A stretch of DNA of 64,000 nt from an uncultured Pelagibacteraceae bacterium. GTDB taxonomy: Bacteria; Pseudomonadota; Alphaproteobacteria; Pelagibacterales; Pelagibacteraceae. The notes under the pieces are model-generated. The model was not told the DNA's origin and ran no database searches. It worked only from the letters and a program-made list of their open reading frames with translations. Position numbers and translations under genes: made by a program. The DNA lies in contig CACJBX010000004.1 of assembly GCA_902591755.1 (NCBI GenBank), positions 1 to 64,000 on the forward strand, in the 5' to 3' direction. Within the stretch, counting starts at the first letter, position 1; each line of letters opens with the position of its first letter. Positions 19,342 through 27,606 of this stretch are shown one piece after another.

Positions 19342-20798
19342 TAAAGAATTTTATCTAAAACTTTTGCCGATGATAAAACTCCAGGCACACCAGCACCAGG
19401 ATGTGTTCCAGCACCAACAAAATATAATCCATCATAAATTTCAGACTTATTGTGAAATCTAAAATAAGCAGATTGAGTAAATTTTGGTTGAATTGAAAAG
19501 CCTGATCCAAATTTTGTGTTAAGATCTTTTTCAAAGTAGTCTGGCGTTAAGTAGAAATCCTCTATTATGTTTTCTCTTAAATTTGGAAGCAAATCCTTTT
19601 CCATTTTATCAATTACTAAATTTTTAATTTTTTCACCACTCACCGACCAATTTATATTTGACTGATTATTAGGGACTGGGACTAGAACATAAAAACAGTC
19701 ACATCCATCTGGTGCCATTGAATTATCTGTTGCTGTAGGTCGATGCAAATAATAGCTAATATCATCGTTAAGTTTTTTTTTATCAAAAATATCATCCAAA
19801 TGTTCTTTATATTTGTTACCAAATTTAATTGTGTGGTGAGCGACATCCTTATAAACTTTTTTAGTTCCAAAATAATAAACAAATAAACCCATTGAATAAT
19901 CCATTCTTTTTCTCTTAAAGTTGAAAAAAAAATTCAGATCTTTTTTATTTAATAATCTCTCATAAACATCGGGTGGATCAGCATTACAAACTACATTATT
20001 TGCAGAAATTTCATCACCATTTGCTAATCGAATACCTTTTATTGTTTTTCCATTTGAAATAATTTTGTTTACTTCAAATCCTTTTTTTATCTTTATATTT
20101 TCCTCATTCATTAAAGTTTCAAGACCCTTAATTATATTTCCAGTCCCCCCCATCGAGTAGTGAATTCCCCATTTCTTTTCTAAATATAATATCAAGCCAT
20201 AAATCGAAGTTGTTGTGAAAGGATTGCCACCCACAAGAAGAGGATGCATACTAAGAATTCTTCTTAGTTTTTCGTTTTTAACATACGAGGACACAAGAGA
20301 ATAAACTGATTTATAACTTTTTAACTTTAATAATGATGGAATTTGTTTCATCATGAAAAATGGTTTCGTAAAGGGGACATCTGAAAGTTCTAAATACCCT
20401 TTCTCAAAAATTTTTTTAGTGAAATTTACTAATTTAACATAACCTTCCAAATCATCTGGAGAAACTGCAGATATTTGTTTTTTCATTTCTTCGTCATTAC
20501 CGGAGTAATTGAATTTTGTGCCATCTTCAAAAACAAATTGATACCAAATATCCAAAGGTTTAATGTTTAGATAGTTTTTTGGATCTTTTCCAAATAGTTC
20601 GAACAACTCATATATCAAGTAAGGTGCGGTAATTACTGTAGGTCCAGCATCAAATGAAAACCCATTCTTTCTAAAAATTCTTGCTCTACCTCCTAAATCA
20701 TTTTGTTTTTCAATTAAGGTTACCTCGTGGCCTTTTGCTCTAAGCCTAAGAGCTGCAGATATACCACCAAAACCTGAACCTATGACTATGGATTTCAT
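19341..20798 (-). CDS. crtI: Phytoene desaturase
   Basis: FAD-dependent desaturase converting phytoene to lycopene, likely membrane-associated (485 residues). The N-terminal Rossmann motif reads IGSGFGGISAALRLRAKGHEVTLIE followed by NDLGGRAR. The C-terminus carries the CrtI signature YFVGAGTHPGAGVPGVLSSAK. It is first of the crtI-crtB-crtY-blh series and begins 43 nt after the ATP synthase b subunit gene on the same strand. Confidence 0.95.
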   Translation of the reverse strand: MKSIVIGSGFGGISAALRLRAKGHEVTLIEKQNDLGGRARIFRKNGFSFDAGPTVITAPYLIYELFELFGKDPKNYLNIKPLDIWYQFVFEDGTKFNYSGNDEEMKKQISAVSPDDLEGYVKLVNFTKKIFEKGYLELSDVPFTKPFFMMKQIPSLLKLKSYKSVYSLVSSYVKNEKLRRILSMHPLLVGGNPFTTTSIYGLILYLEKKWGIHYSMGGTGNIIKGLETLMNEENIKIKKGFEVNKIISNGKTIKGIRLANGDEISANNVVCNADPPDVYERLLNKKDLNFFFNFKRKRMDYSMGLFVYYFGTKKVYKDVAHHTIKFGNKYKEHLDDIFDKKKLNDDISYYLHRPTATDNSMAPDGCDCFYVLVPVPNNQSNINWSVSGEKIKNLVIDKMEKDLLPNLRENIIEDFYLTPDYFEKDLNTKFGSGFSIQPKFTQSAYFRFHNKSEIYDGLYFVGAGTHPGAGVPGVLSSAKVLDKIL

Positions 20799-20841
20799 AA
20801 CAATAATTTATATTTTTTTTCTTAAAATGTAAGAATTTATT
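20799..20841 (-). promoter_or_regulatory. Short atpF-crtI spacer with a 6-bp inverted repeat
   Basis: This 43-nt gap contains TTCTTA-AAATG-TAAGAA (20819-20835 on plus). On the transcribed minus strand the stem is followed by a run of A rather than T, so it is not a standard terminator for atpF. A weak TATAAA lies downstream of the stem toward crtI. The spacer may hold a crt promoter, or there may be read-through from the F0 operon; sequence does not decide. Confidence 0.22.
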
Positions 20842-21342
20842 TTAATTTGTGCCAGCTTTTTTCAAAGCATCTTTAGCATCTTCTAAATTTTTTTGAAATA
20901 AATTGTCGAGCTTTAATTTTTCAATTGAATTTTTAATTAAATTTTCCGAGGCAGAGAATGCAACATCAACTGAAGTATTTTTAATTTCTCGTACAGCTTC
21001 ATCCTTCATTTGTTTAATTTTGCTTAAAGATAGTTCTTTTTTGATTTTGGCCGAGTTCTCAAACTTAAGCTCTAAATCTCTCACCATTTTTTCAGAGTCA
21101 CTTTTTGCTTGATCTATAATTTTTTTACTTTCCTTGACGGCTGAGCTCAATTTTGATTGAGAGTCTTCTAATAATTTTTTTGTTTCTATTCTTAACTTTT
21201 CACTTTCATCTAATTCATTTTTTATTTCAGAGATCTTTGTGTCTAAAGCCTCATTTATTTTTCTTGGGATCTTAAAATATATTAGAACTCCAAAAAAAAT
21301 AACAAAAGATATAGCTACCCAAAAAGTTGAGTCAAATTCCAT
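20842..21342 (-). CDS. atpF: ATP synthase F0 subunit b
   Basis: Peripheral-stalk subunit (166 residues) with one N-terminal membrane helix (STFWVAISFVIFFGVLIYF) and a long charged, Lys/Glu-rich coiled coil. Two b-type genes lie side by side, as in alphaproteobacteria that use a b/b' heterodimer; this one, second in order, is the b copy. It overlaps the upstream b' gene by 11 nt and is the last F0 gene before crtI. Confidence 0.9.
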   Translation of the reverse strand: MEFDSTFWVAISFVIFFGVLIYFKIPRKINEALDTKISEIKNELDESEKLRIETKKLLEDSQSKLSSAVKESKKIIDQAKSDSEKMVRDLELKFENSAKIKKELSLSKIKQMKDEAVREIKNTSVDVAFSASENLIKNSIEKLKLDNLFQKNLEDAKDALKKAGTN

Positions 21343-21919
21343 TTGTGCCTCTGCTCAATTTTTTAAGTTCTTGTTCAACTAAAGCAGAAACTCTGCTTTC
21401 ATTTACTTCAGTTCCAATTAACCTTTTTATGACTTCGTTAGTTAAATTAGAAGCAATAAAGTTTATCTTTTTTGGTGAAGATAATTTTAACTCGATAATT
21501 TCTTTTTCAACATTTTGAATTTCTGAAGTTAAGTCCTCATCAAGTTTCATTTTTTTTTTGGTTATTTCAGAGACAACCTTTTCTCTCGCAGCCAACATTA
21601 CTTCTGTAGCTTTGTTTTTACTTTTCAAAATTATCTCATCAAATTCTTTGAGATTTTTTTCACTTTGTTCTCTTTGCTTTTCAGCCGTCTCAATATTTTC
21701 TAAAATTTGCAATCTTCTCTTTTCTAGGTTTTGACTTATTCTAGGTAAGATAAATTTAGAAAGGACTAAAAAAAGGGTACCGAAAGTTATGGTTAACCAA
21801 AAAATCTGCGATACCCAAAATTCAGGATCCAATTGGGGCATTCCTCCTTTTTCCGCACTTTTCACTGCCACAGTACAGAATGAGAAATAAAAAATATTAA
21901 GTAAAATAATTTTTTTCAC
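21332..21919 (-). CDS. atpF2: ATP synthase F0 subunit b'
   Basis: Second peripheral-stalk subunit (195 residues). It has an extra hydrophobic N-terminal stretch, then MPQLDPEFWVSQIFWLTITFGTLFLVLSKFILPRI, the typical b' membrane segment, and a coiled coil. It lies between atpE (6-nt gap) and atpF (11-nt overlap). The gene is also called atpG in some alphaproteobacteria. Confidence 0.9.
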   Translation of the reverse strand: MKKIILLNIFYFSFCTVAVKSAEKGGMPQLDPEFWVSQIFWLTITFGTLFLVLSKFILPRISQNLEKRRLQILENIETAEKQREQSEKNLKEFDEIILKSKNKATEVMLAAREKVVSEITKKKMKLDEDLTSEIQNVEKEIIELKLSSPKKINFIASNLTNEVIKRLIGTEVNESRVSALVEQELKKLSRGTNGI

Positions 21920-21925
21920 AATAAT

Positions 21926-22153
21926 TTAAAAAGCAAATAAAATTATCAAGGCTACAACAAGTCCAAACAACCCAGTGGCCTCAGCTAATGCGAAACCCAA
22001 AAGTAAATTCGGAAATTGTTTTTGAGCTGCAGATGGATTTCTCATAGCGCCAGATAGATAGTTACCAAAAATAATACCTATTCCTACTCCTGCTCCTGCT
22101 AGAGCAATTGCCGCTAATCCTGCTCCAATCATTTTTGCTGCTTCTAACTCCAT
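21926..22153 (-). CDS. atpE: ATP synthase F0 subunit c
   Basis: Proton-carrying proteolipid of the rotor ring (75 residues). It forms a two-helix hairpin with glycine-rich helix 1 (AGLAAIALAGAGVGIGIIFG), the polar loop AMRNPSA, and helix 2 with the ion-binding Glu in GFALAEATGLFGL. I see no Q in helix 1 of the sort found in sodium-type rings, so protons are the likely ion. An unusually strong Shine-Dalgarno sequence precedes the start, fitting the high copy number of this subunit. Confidence 0.96.
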   Translation of the reverse strand: MELEAAKMIGAGLAAIALAGAGVGIGIIFGNYLSGAMRNPSAAQKQFPNLLLGFALAEATGLFGLVVALIILFAF

Positions 22154-22157
22154 ATTA

Positions 22158-22165
22158 TCCTCCTT
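22158..22165 (-). promoter_or_regulatory. Strong Shine-Dalgarno sequence of atpE
   Basis: The minus strand reads AAGGAGGA-TAAT-ATG before atpE, an extended match to the 16S anti-SD sequence with a short spacer. The other starts I inspected in this window have little or no such match, so it stands out. It fits the need for many c subunits per ATP synthase. Confidence 0.8.
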
Positions 22166-22169
22166 ATGA

Positions 22170-22904
22170 TTAATGGTGTAAATTTAATGCATCATTTAAA
22201 TAAATGCATGTTAAAATTGCAAAAACATAAGCTTGAAGAAAAGCAACTAATATCTCCAAACCTGTTAATGCAACTGAAAAACTCAGTGGAAGCCATCCAC
22301 CGACAATTCCAAGACTTACTACAAAGCCTCCGAATACTTTCATCATTGTATGTCCTGCCATCATATTTGCAAACAATCTTACAGATAAACTGATGGGCCT
22401 ACTTAAATAAGAAATAATTTCTATAACTACTATTAGTGGTAACAAGACAACTGGCACCCCACTTGGTACAAAAAGTTTTAAATAGCCAAATCCATGTTTA
22501 ATAAATCCAATAATTGTTACCCCAATGAAAATAAATGCTGCTAAAACAAATGTCACAATTATGTGGCTCGTTACTGTAAAAGAGTAGGGGATCATACCGA
22601 ACATGTTACAAAAAAGAACAAACATAAAAAGTGAAAATATAAATGAAAAATATGGTTTTGCTTTCGAACCAGCTGTATCACTTATCATTTTAGACACAAA
22701 TGTATAACTAAGTTCTGAGAGCAATTGTATTTTATCAGGAATTATATTCTTCTTTTGTGCACCTAAATTAAAAATTATTAATATTGCTAATGAGCTTATG
22801 ACCATAAATAAACTTGCATTAGTAAAGGATAAATCTATTTCACCTATTTTTATTTCTGGACCAATTCTATAAACATTAAATTGGTACATTGGATTTGCTG
22901 CCAT
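22170..22904 (-). CDS. atpB: ATP synthase F0 subunit a
   Basis: Membrane subunit forming the proton half-channels (244 residues, five or six helices). The essential Arg is in SLSVRLFANMMAGHTMM near residue 172, and the C-terminal helix reads EILVAFLQAYVFAILTCIYLNDA. It starts 4 nt after atpI and is 16 nt from atpE. The F1 genes are elsewhere, as in most alphaproteobacteria. Confidence 0.96.
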   Translation of the reverse strand: MAANPMYQFNVYRIGPEIKIGEIDLSFTNASLFMVISSLAILIIFNLGAQKKNIIPDKIQLLSELSYTFVSKMISDTAGSKAKPYFSFIFSLFMFVLFCNMFGMIPYSFTVTSHIIVTFVLAAFIFIGVTIIGFIKHGFGYLKLFVPSGVPVVLLPLIVVIEIISYLSRPISLSVRLFANMMAGHTMMKVFGGFVVSLGIVGGWLPLSFSVALTGLEILVAFLQAYVFAILTCIYLNDALNLHH

Positions 22905-22908
22905 AAAA

Positions 22909-23175
22909 TCAATTCTGTAGTTTTTTTGCTGACCTAATTACATTTAATATACCCGCAATTACACCAACAAAAAAAAATATTATTATTAACCATGGTTTAG
23001 TATCAAACCAACTATCTAAAATAAACCCTATAATTGTCCCTACTAATACAGCCGCCACTAACTCAGTGCTCAATTTGAAAGCTTGTCCAAAATTAGATGT
23101 TTGTGGATTTTCTTTTTCTATTTTTAACTTTTTACGTGCATTTTTAAGGCGGTCTTTAAGCTGTTCTTTACCCAT
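22909..23175 (-). CDS. atpI: ATP synthase assembly protein AtpI
   Basis: Small two-helix membrane protein (88 residues) involved in c-ring assembly or Mg2+ handling. A charged, basic N-terminus (KDRLKNARKKLKIEKENP) precedes FKLSTELVAAVLVGTIIGFILDSWFDTKPWLIII and a second helix. It is first of the F0 genes; its ATG is directly adjacent to the smc stop codon with no intervening base, suggesting transcription continues from smc. Confidence 0.88.
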   Translation of the reverse strand: MGKEQLKDRLKNARKKLKIEKENPQTSNFGQAFKLSTELVAAVLVGTIIGFILDSWFDTKPWLIIIFFFVGVIAGILNVIRSAKKLQN

Positions 23176-25572
23176 CTAGGCAACCATGCTCTCAGCTTTT
23201 TCAAGGTCAACTGAAACTAGCTGGCTTATGCCTTTCTCTGGCATGGTTACACCATAAAGTCTATTCATTTTTGACATGGTAAGTGCGTGATGGGTAACAA
23301 TAATAAATTTTGTTTTAGTAATTTTTATGAGTTCATCCAAAAGATTACAAAAACGAGTAACGTTTGCGTCATCTAAAGGTGCATCAACTTCATCAAGAAC
23401 ACATATTGGTGAAGGGTTAGTTAAGAAAACTGCAAAGATTAAAGATAAAGCAGTCAGCGCTTGCTCTCCACCTGAAAGAAGAGTTATTGACTGAAGTCTT
23501 TTTCCTGGAGGACTTACCAACATTTCTAAACCTGCATCAAGTGGATCATCAGAGTCGACCAATTCTAGTTTCGCACTACCACCGTTAAATAATTTTGTAT
23601 AAACTTCATTAAACTTTCTATTAACCTTTTCAAAAGCTTCAAGGAGTCTTTCTCGACCTCTTTGATTGAGTTCATTAATACTTTCCTTAAGTTTAACAAT
23701 AGCTGTAACTAAATCTGATCGATCTTTTTCCATTTTTTTAATTTCAATCTCATATTTACTTGTTTCTTCATCTGCTCTTAGATTTACTGATCCTAGTTTG
23801 TCTCTCTCTCTTTTCTTTTCATCAAGCAATTCCTCTTGCGTTAGTGCATCCGGGAGATCACTTTGATCTTTCAAGTTTGAGAATTCGAAAACATCTTTTT
23901 CTGCAAGATTTAACTCATTTTCAATTCTCTCTAACAAATCAATTCTTCTTTTTGACAGACCATCAATTGTTGCTGTTGAACTCGCTTTTCTTTCTCTGAT
24001 TTCTATAGAATTTTCTCTGATCTCTGAAAGCTCAAGATTTAAGGTGTTTGATTTTTTATCTGATATTTCAATTAATTTTTCATTTTCTTCTTTCTCAATT
24101 TCAGAAAGTCTTAAATTTTCAGTTAGCTGTCCTTTTTTTTCTGCTTGAGTGTTTGGTTTATTTTCTAAAAGATTTAACTGACTAGATGATTTTTGTCTTC
24201 TTTCATTAAGTTGTTTTATTGATTTGTCGGAGTTTTCAAGTAGATTTTTCCAACTTTCAATTTCAGTATCAATAATTTTTATTCTTTCTTTTCTTTTAAT
24301 TGAATCGTTTTTTATGTTTTGGTTTTTGCTATAGCTTTCGGCATATTCTTCAATAATGTTTTTACATTCTTCAACAGCTTTTATAGCATCATCATTTTGG
24401 TTCTGACTAATTAAAGTCTTTACGTTTTCAAGATTGTTTTTAAGTTTATCTTTAACGGAAAAAAGATCATCATTTGATTTTTTTTCAGTATCGTAATATT
24501 TTGTATCAATATTGATTAAATCATTTTTTTCCTCTTTTAACCTTTTTTCATTTGAATTAGCATCAATCGTAATACTTTTTTCTCTATCCAAATCATTATC
24601 TATTTCAACAAGACTATTTTTAAAATTTTCAATCTCTTTTTGAATTCTATCATTTTCTTCATCCAAACTTTTGAGTTCTAAGTTTAATCTTTGGATTTTA
24701 GAAAGTATTTCAAAATTTTTTTCTTTAATTGGGGTGTTTGTTGCACTTTCACTTTCTATATTTTTTTCAATTTCATTAATTTTATTTGTAATATTTTCAA
24801 ATTCTTGATCAGAGTCTTTATTAATTTCTTTTTCTAAGGTAATCTCTTTATCTATCTCCTGCAATTTTAAAAAATATAAACCTGCTTCAATTTTCTTTAT
24901 TTCTTCCGAGATCATCTTGTATTTTCCAGCTTCTTCTGCTTGTTTTTGTAAATTTGCTAATTGTTTCTCTTGTTGTCTTCTTAATTCATCTGCTCTTTTT
25001 AAGTTATTTTCTGCAGCGTTTAATCTTACTTCAGCTTCATGTCTTCTAGCATGTAAACCAGAAATTCCCGCCGCTTCCTCAAGAATTGCCCGTCTATCAC
25101 TCGGTTTTGCAGTAACCAATGATCCTATTCTACCTTGGCTTATCAATGATGGAGAGTGAGCTCCAGTTGAAAGGTCAGCAAAAAACATTTGAGCATCTTT
25201 TGCCCTTACTTCTTTTCCATTTATATGAAACTTTGATCCTTTATCTTTTTCAATCTTTCTTCTAATTTCTATTTCGGGAATATGTTTATAATTGTGTGAT
25301 CCTAGACTTCCATCGTTTGAAAGGTTTACAATTACCTCAGCTATATTTTTGGAAGGTTTGTTTGAAGTGCCAGAGAAAATTACATCTTCCATACCTGAGC
25401 CTCTCATACTTTTTGCTGATGTTTCACCCATACACCATCTTAAAGATTCAACGATATTTGATTTACCGCAACCGTTTGGACCAACTATTCCAGTTAGACC
25501 GTCCTCAATAAGTAAACTTGTTTTATCTGCGAAAGATTTAAAACCGTTTAGTTGAATTTTTTTAAATTCCAT
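23176..25572 (-). CDS. smc: SMC chromosome segregation ATPase, short form lacking a hinge domain
   Basis: Chromosome-organising ATPase. The N-terminal head has FKSFADKT and Walker A GPNGCGKSN (31-39), then the Q-loop region SLISQGRIGSLVTAKPSDRRAILEEAAGI (~143-170). The C-terminal head has the signature LLSGGEQALTALSLIFA (~698-714), Walker B ICVLDEVDAPLDD (~723-735) and IIVTHHALTM. Between the heads lies only charged coiled coil; there is no glycine from residue 232 to 480, so the globular hinge seen in ordinary ~1150-residue SMC is missing. The frame is open throughout. It starts 7 nt after the dsbA-like gene. ScpA and ScpB are not in the window. Confidence 0.93.
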   Translation of the reverse strand: MEFKKIQLNGFKSFADKTSLLIEDGLTGIVGPNGCGKSNIVESLRWCMGETSAKSMRGSGMEDVIFSGTSNKPSKNIAEVIVNLSNDGSLGSHNYKHIPEIEIRRKIEKDKGSKFHINGKEVRAKDAQMFFADLSTGAHSPSLISQGRIGSLVTAKPSDRRAILEEAAGISGLHARRHEAEVRLNAAENNLKRADELRRQQEKQLANLQKQAEEAGKYKMISEEIKKIEAGLYFLKLQEIDKEITLEKEINKDSDQEFENITNKINEIEKNIESESATNTPIKEKNFEILSKIQRLNLELKSLDEENDRIQKEIENFKNSLVEIDNDLDREKSITIDANSNEKRLKEEKNDLINIDTKYYDTEKKSNDDLFSVKDKLKNNLENVKTLISQNQNDDAIKAVEECKNIIEEYAESYSKNQNIKNDSIKRKERIKIIDTEIESWKNLLENSDKSIKQLNERRQKSSSQLNLLENKPNTQAEKKGQLTENLRLSEIEKEENEKLIEISDKKSNTLNLELSEIRENSIEIRERKASSTATIDGLSKRRIDLLERIENELNLAEKDVFEFSNLKDQSDLPDALTQEELLDEKKRERDKLGSVNLRADEETSKYEIEIKKMEKDRSDLVTAIVKLKESINELNQRGRERLLEAFEKVNRKFNEVYTKLFNGGSAKLELVDSDDPLDAGLEMLVSPPGKRLQSITLLSGGEQALTALSLIFAVFLTNPSPICVLDEVDAPLDDANVTRFCNLLDELIKITKTKFIIVTHHALTMSKMNRLYGVTMPEKGISQLVSVDLEKAESMVA

Positions 25573-25579
25573 TAAGGAA

Positions 25580-26158
25580 TTATAACAGTTTTTCTATGGC
25601 TTTTTTTAAATTTTTAAACGATAGCGTTTTTTCAAACTTTTGGTCGTTTAAAATAAGTGTAGGGGTTGAATTTATATCAAATTCTTTTACACCCTCGATT
25701 CGTTCGTTTAAGATAAACGCCTCTAACTCAGCATTAGAAAAACACTTTTCTTCATCTAAAGGTTTTTCAAATAATTTTATAACTGAAGACAAATTTGAAT
25801 TAAGTTCTTCAATCGTTGATCCTTTGGCCCACTTTTTTTGGTTGGAATATAAAAAATGTAGTAAGTCTGATTTGCCATCATTGTTACAGTGAACCAGTTT
25901 AGATGCATTTAATGCCGCCATGTCTAATGGGAAATTTCTAAATTCAATATTGATAATACCAGTATCAATAAATTCTTTTTTTAACTCAGGGTAAACTTTA
26001 TTATGAAAATCTGCACAGAATGAACAAGTAAGAGACTCGTAAATTATTAGTTTAATTTTTGCATCTTCTCTCCCCTCAATTATTGGTTTGAATGCAGATG
26101 CGTTAATATTTGTCTGAAATAGAACAAAAATTATTAGTACAAAAATTTTCTTAATCAT
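25580..26158 (-). CDS. Periplasmic thioredoxin-fold disulfide oxidoreductase (DsbA-like)
   Basis: Exported thiol-disulfide oxidoreductase. I start at the ATG at 26158 rather than the track start at 26182, because this gives a clean signal peptide (MIKKIFVLIIFVLFQTNINASA). The active site is CSFC in YESLTCSFCADFHN, followed by IEFRNFPLDMAALNASKLV and the cis-Pro region INSTPTLILN. The mature protein is about 170 residues. Probable role is disulfide formation in exported proteins. It overlaps dciA by 8 nt upstream; the mutY-dciA-dsbA-smc order is common in alphaproteobacteria. Confidence 0.85.
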   Translation of the reverse strand: MIKKIFVLIIFVLFQTNINASAFKPIIEGREDAKIKLIIYESLTCSFCADFHNKVYPELKKEFIDTGIINIEFRNFPLDMAALNASKLVHCNNDGKSDLLHFLYSNQKKWAKGSTIEELNSNLSSVIKLFEKPLDEEKCFSNAELEAFILNERIEGVKEFDINSTPTLILNDQKFEKTLSFKNLKKAIEKLL

Positions 26159-26618
26159 TTTTTTCTCTATACACTTTAGCAAATTCTTTTAAAGAATTTT
26201 CAATTTTTTTATTTTTAATTTCCCCTAAATTAATTTTGGAATTACTTTTTTTAACACTTTTTAGTTTTTCATCCTTCCTGTCAAAGGTATACACTTTTAA
26301 TGTTGAAATTAAATCATATCCAAAAAAAGAATTGATCTTATCTATTATATTTTTTTTCGAATACTCTAACTCGACTTCGTGACCTCTTTTAACCATTACT
26401 TCCAACACGGATTTTCTAAATTTATTAGAACTCAAATATTTTTTTGGATAACTTAAAGAAAATAGCTCATCACCAACAAACATTCTCCAATTTTCTATAA
26501 GTTCAGAATAAACCTCTCCTTTTTGTTTCAATAACTTTTTTACCTTTGTGGGCAAAGTGTCTTTAAAAGATCTTAATCCTTGAATGACTTTAAATCTCTG
26601 ATTAGAATTAAATTTCAT
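26151..26618 (-). CDS. dciA: DUF721/DciA-like protein
   Basis: A 155-residue basic protein. The central region (residues ~30-95; GEVYSELIENWRMFVGDELF and FRKSVLEVMVKRGHEVELEY) matches the DUF721 pattern. DciA-type DUF721 proteins help load the replicative helicase in bacteria without DnaC or DnaT. The C-terminal third is a charged, probably flexible tail. Position between mutY and the dsbA-like gene supports the call. The start codon shares two bases with that of divergent mutY. Confidence 0.68.
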   Translation of the reverse strand: MKFNSNQRFKVIQGLRSFKDTLPTKVKKLLKQKGEVYSELIENWRMFVGDELFSLSYPKKYLSSNKFRKSVLEVMVKRGHEVELEYSKKNIIDKINSFFGYDLISTLKVYTFDRKDEKLKSVKKSNSKINLGEIKNKKIENSLKEFAKVYREKND

Positions 26619-27606
26619 GAGTAGATCAATTATATCAAAAAAAATTTTATTTTGGTACGATAATAATAAGAGAATTCTCCCATGGAGAAAAAATACTTCT
26701 AAGGAACAAAAACTTTATTTCACGTTGGTTAGCGAGTTTATGTTGCAACAAACTCAAGTTTCAACTGTAATTCCTTATTTTAAAAGATTTGTACAAAAAA
26801 TTCCAAACTTTAAAAAGTTGTCTAAAGCAAATGACGAAACACTAATGAAGTTGTGGGAAGGACTGGGTTACTACTCTAGAGCAAGAAATTTAAAAAAATC
26901 TGCAATAATGATTAATTGTAAATTTGGTGGAATTTTACCATCTAATTTTGAGGATTTAAAATCTTTGCCTGGAGTCGGTGATTATACGTCTACTGCAATA
27001 ATGGCTATTGCTTTCAATCAAAAATTTATTCCTCTGGATGGAAATGTTGAAAGAATTCTTAAAAGAGTTTTATTTCTTAGAAGCGATGGGGATATATCAA
27101 AAGAAAATATGCAAATTTCAAAAAATTTTTTTGGTTTGTCAGAAAGGGCAAGTGATTATGCACAAGCAATTATGGAATTAGGTGCTTTAGTATGCAGGCC
27201 TACCTCTCCATTATGTGAGAAGTGTCCAATAAGTATAAATTGTATTTCATATAAACGAAAAGATTTTTCTTTAATAAAAAAAACAAAAAAAAACAAAATC
27301 AAATATTTTGAAGCAAATATTTATATGAATGAAAATAAAATATTGTTGGTTAGAAATAATAAATTCAACTTTCTTAAAAATTTATTAATCTTTCCGATGG
27401 AAGAAATAGATAAGTCAAAATTTAACTCTTCGTCAAAAGTAAAAACGAAAATTAAGATATCTAATATAGATATGAATATTGTAATTAATAAAAATAAAAT
27501 TAAATCAACAAATAAAGGTGTAATTTTAAACCAAAAAAAAATAGCAAGTGAAGTAATACCATCTTTTACAAAAAAATTATTTAGAGTAGCCTCGAGTAAT
27601 GTATGA
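26617..27606 (+). CDS. mutY: A/G-specific adenine glycosylase
   Basis: Base-excision enzyme removing A mispaired with 8-oxoG (329 residues). It shows WRKN and the catalytic Glu in SEFMLQQTQVSTVIPYFKRF, LWEGLGYYSRARNL, the helix-hairpin-helix LPGVGDYTSTAIMAIAF with the catalytic Asp in IPLDGNVERIL, and the [4Fe-4S] cysteines in CRPTSPLCEKCPISINC. The C-terminal NUDIX-like domain is short and divergent. The ATG at 26617 overlaps the opposite dciA start; the next gene follows with an ATGA overlap. Confidence 0.95.
   Translation: MSRSIISKKILFWYDNNKRILPWRKNTSKEQKLYFTLVSEFMLQQTQVSTVIPYFKRFVQKIPNFKKLSKANDETLMKLWEGLGYYSRARNLKKSAIMINCKFGGILPSNFEDLKSLPGVGDYTSTAIMAIAFNQKFIPLDGNVERILKRVLFLRSDGDISKENMQISKNFFGLSERASDYAQAIMELGALVCRPTSPLCEKCPISINCISYKRKDFSLIKKTKKNKIKYFEANIYMNENKILLVRNNKFNFLKNLLIFPMEEIDKSKFNSSSKVKTKIKISNIDMNIVINKNKIKSTNKGVILNQKKIASEVIPSFTKKLFRVASSNV

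Noticed and set aside
20819-20835. Inverted repeat after atpF as an intrinsic terminator
   Set aside because: On the transcribed strand the stem is followed by A, not T, and the stem is only 6 AT-rich pairs.
23176-25572. smc as a frameshifted or assembly-truncated gene
   Set aside because: The frame is open across both heads, coiled-coil character is continuous, and no remnant of a hinge is seen in other frames; comparison with relatives would still be useful.
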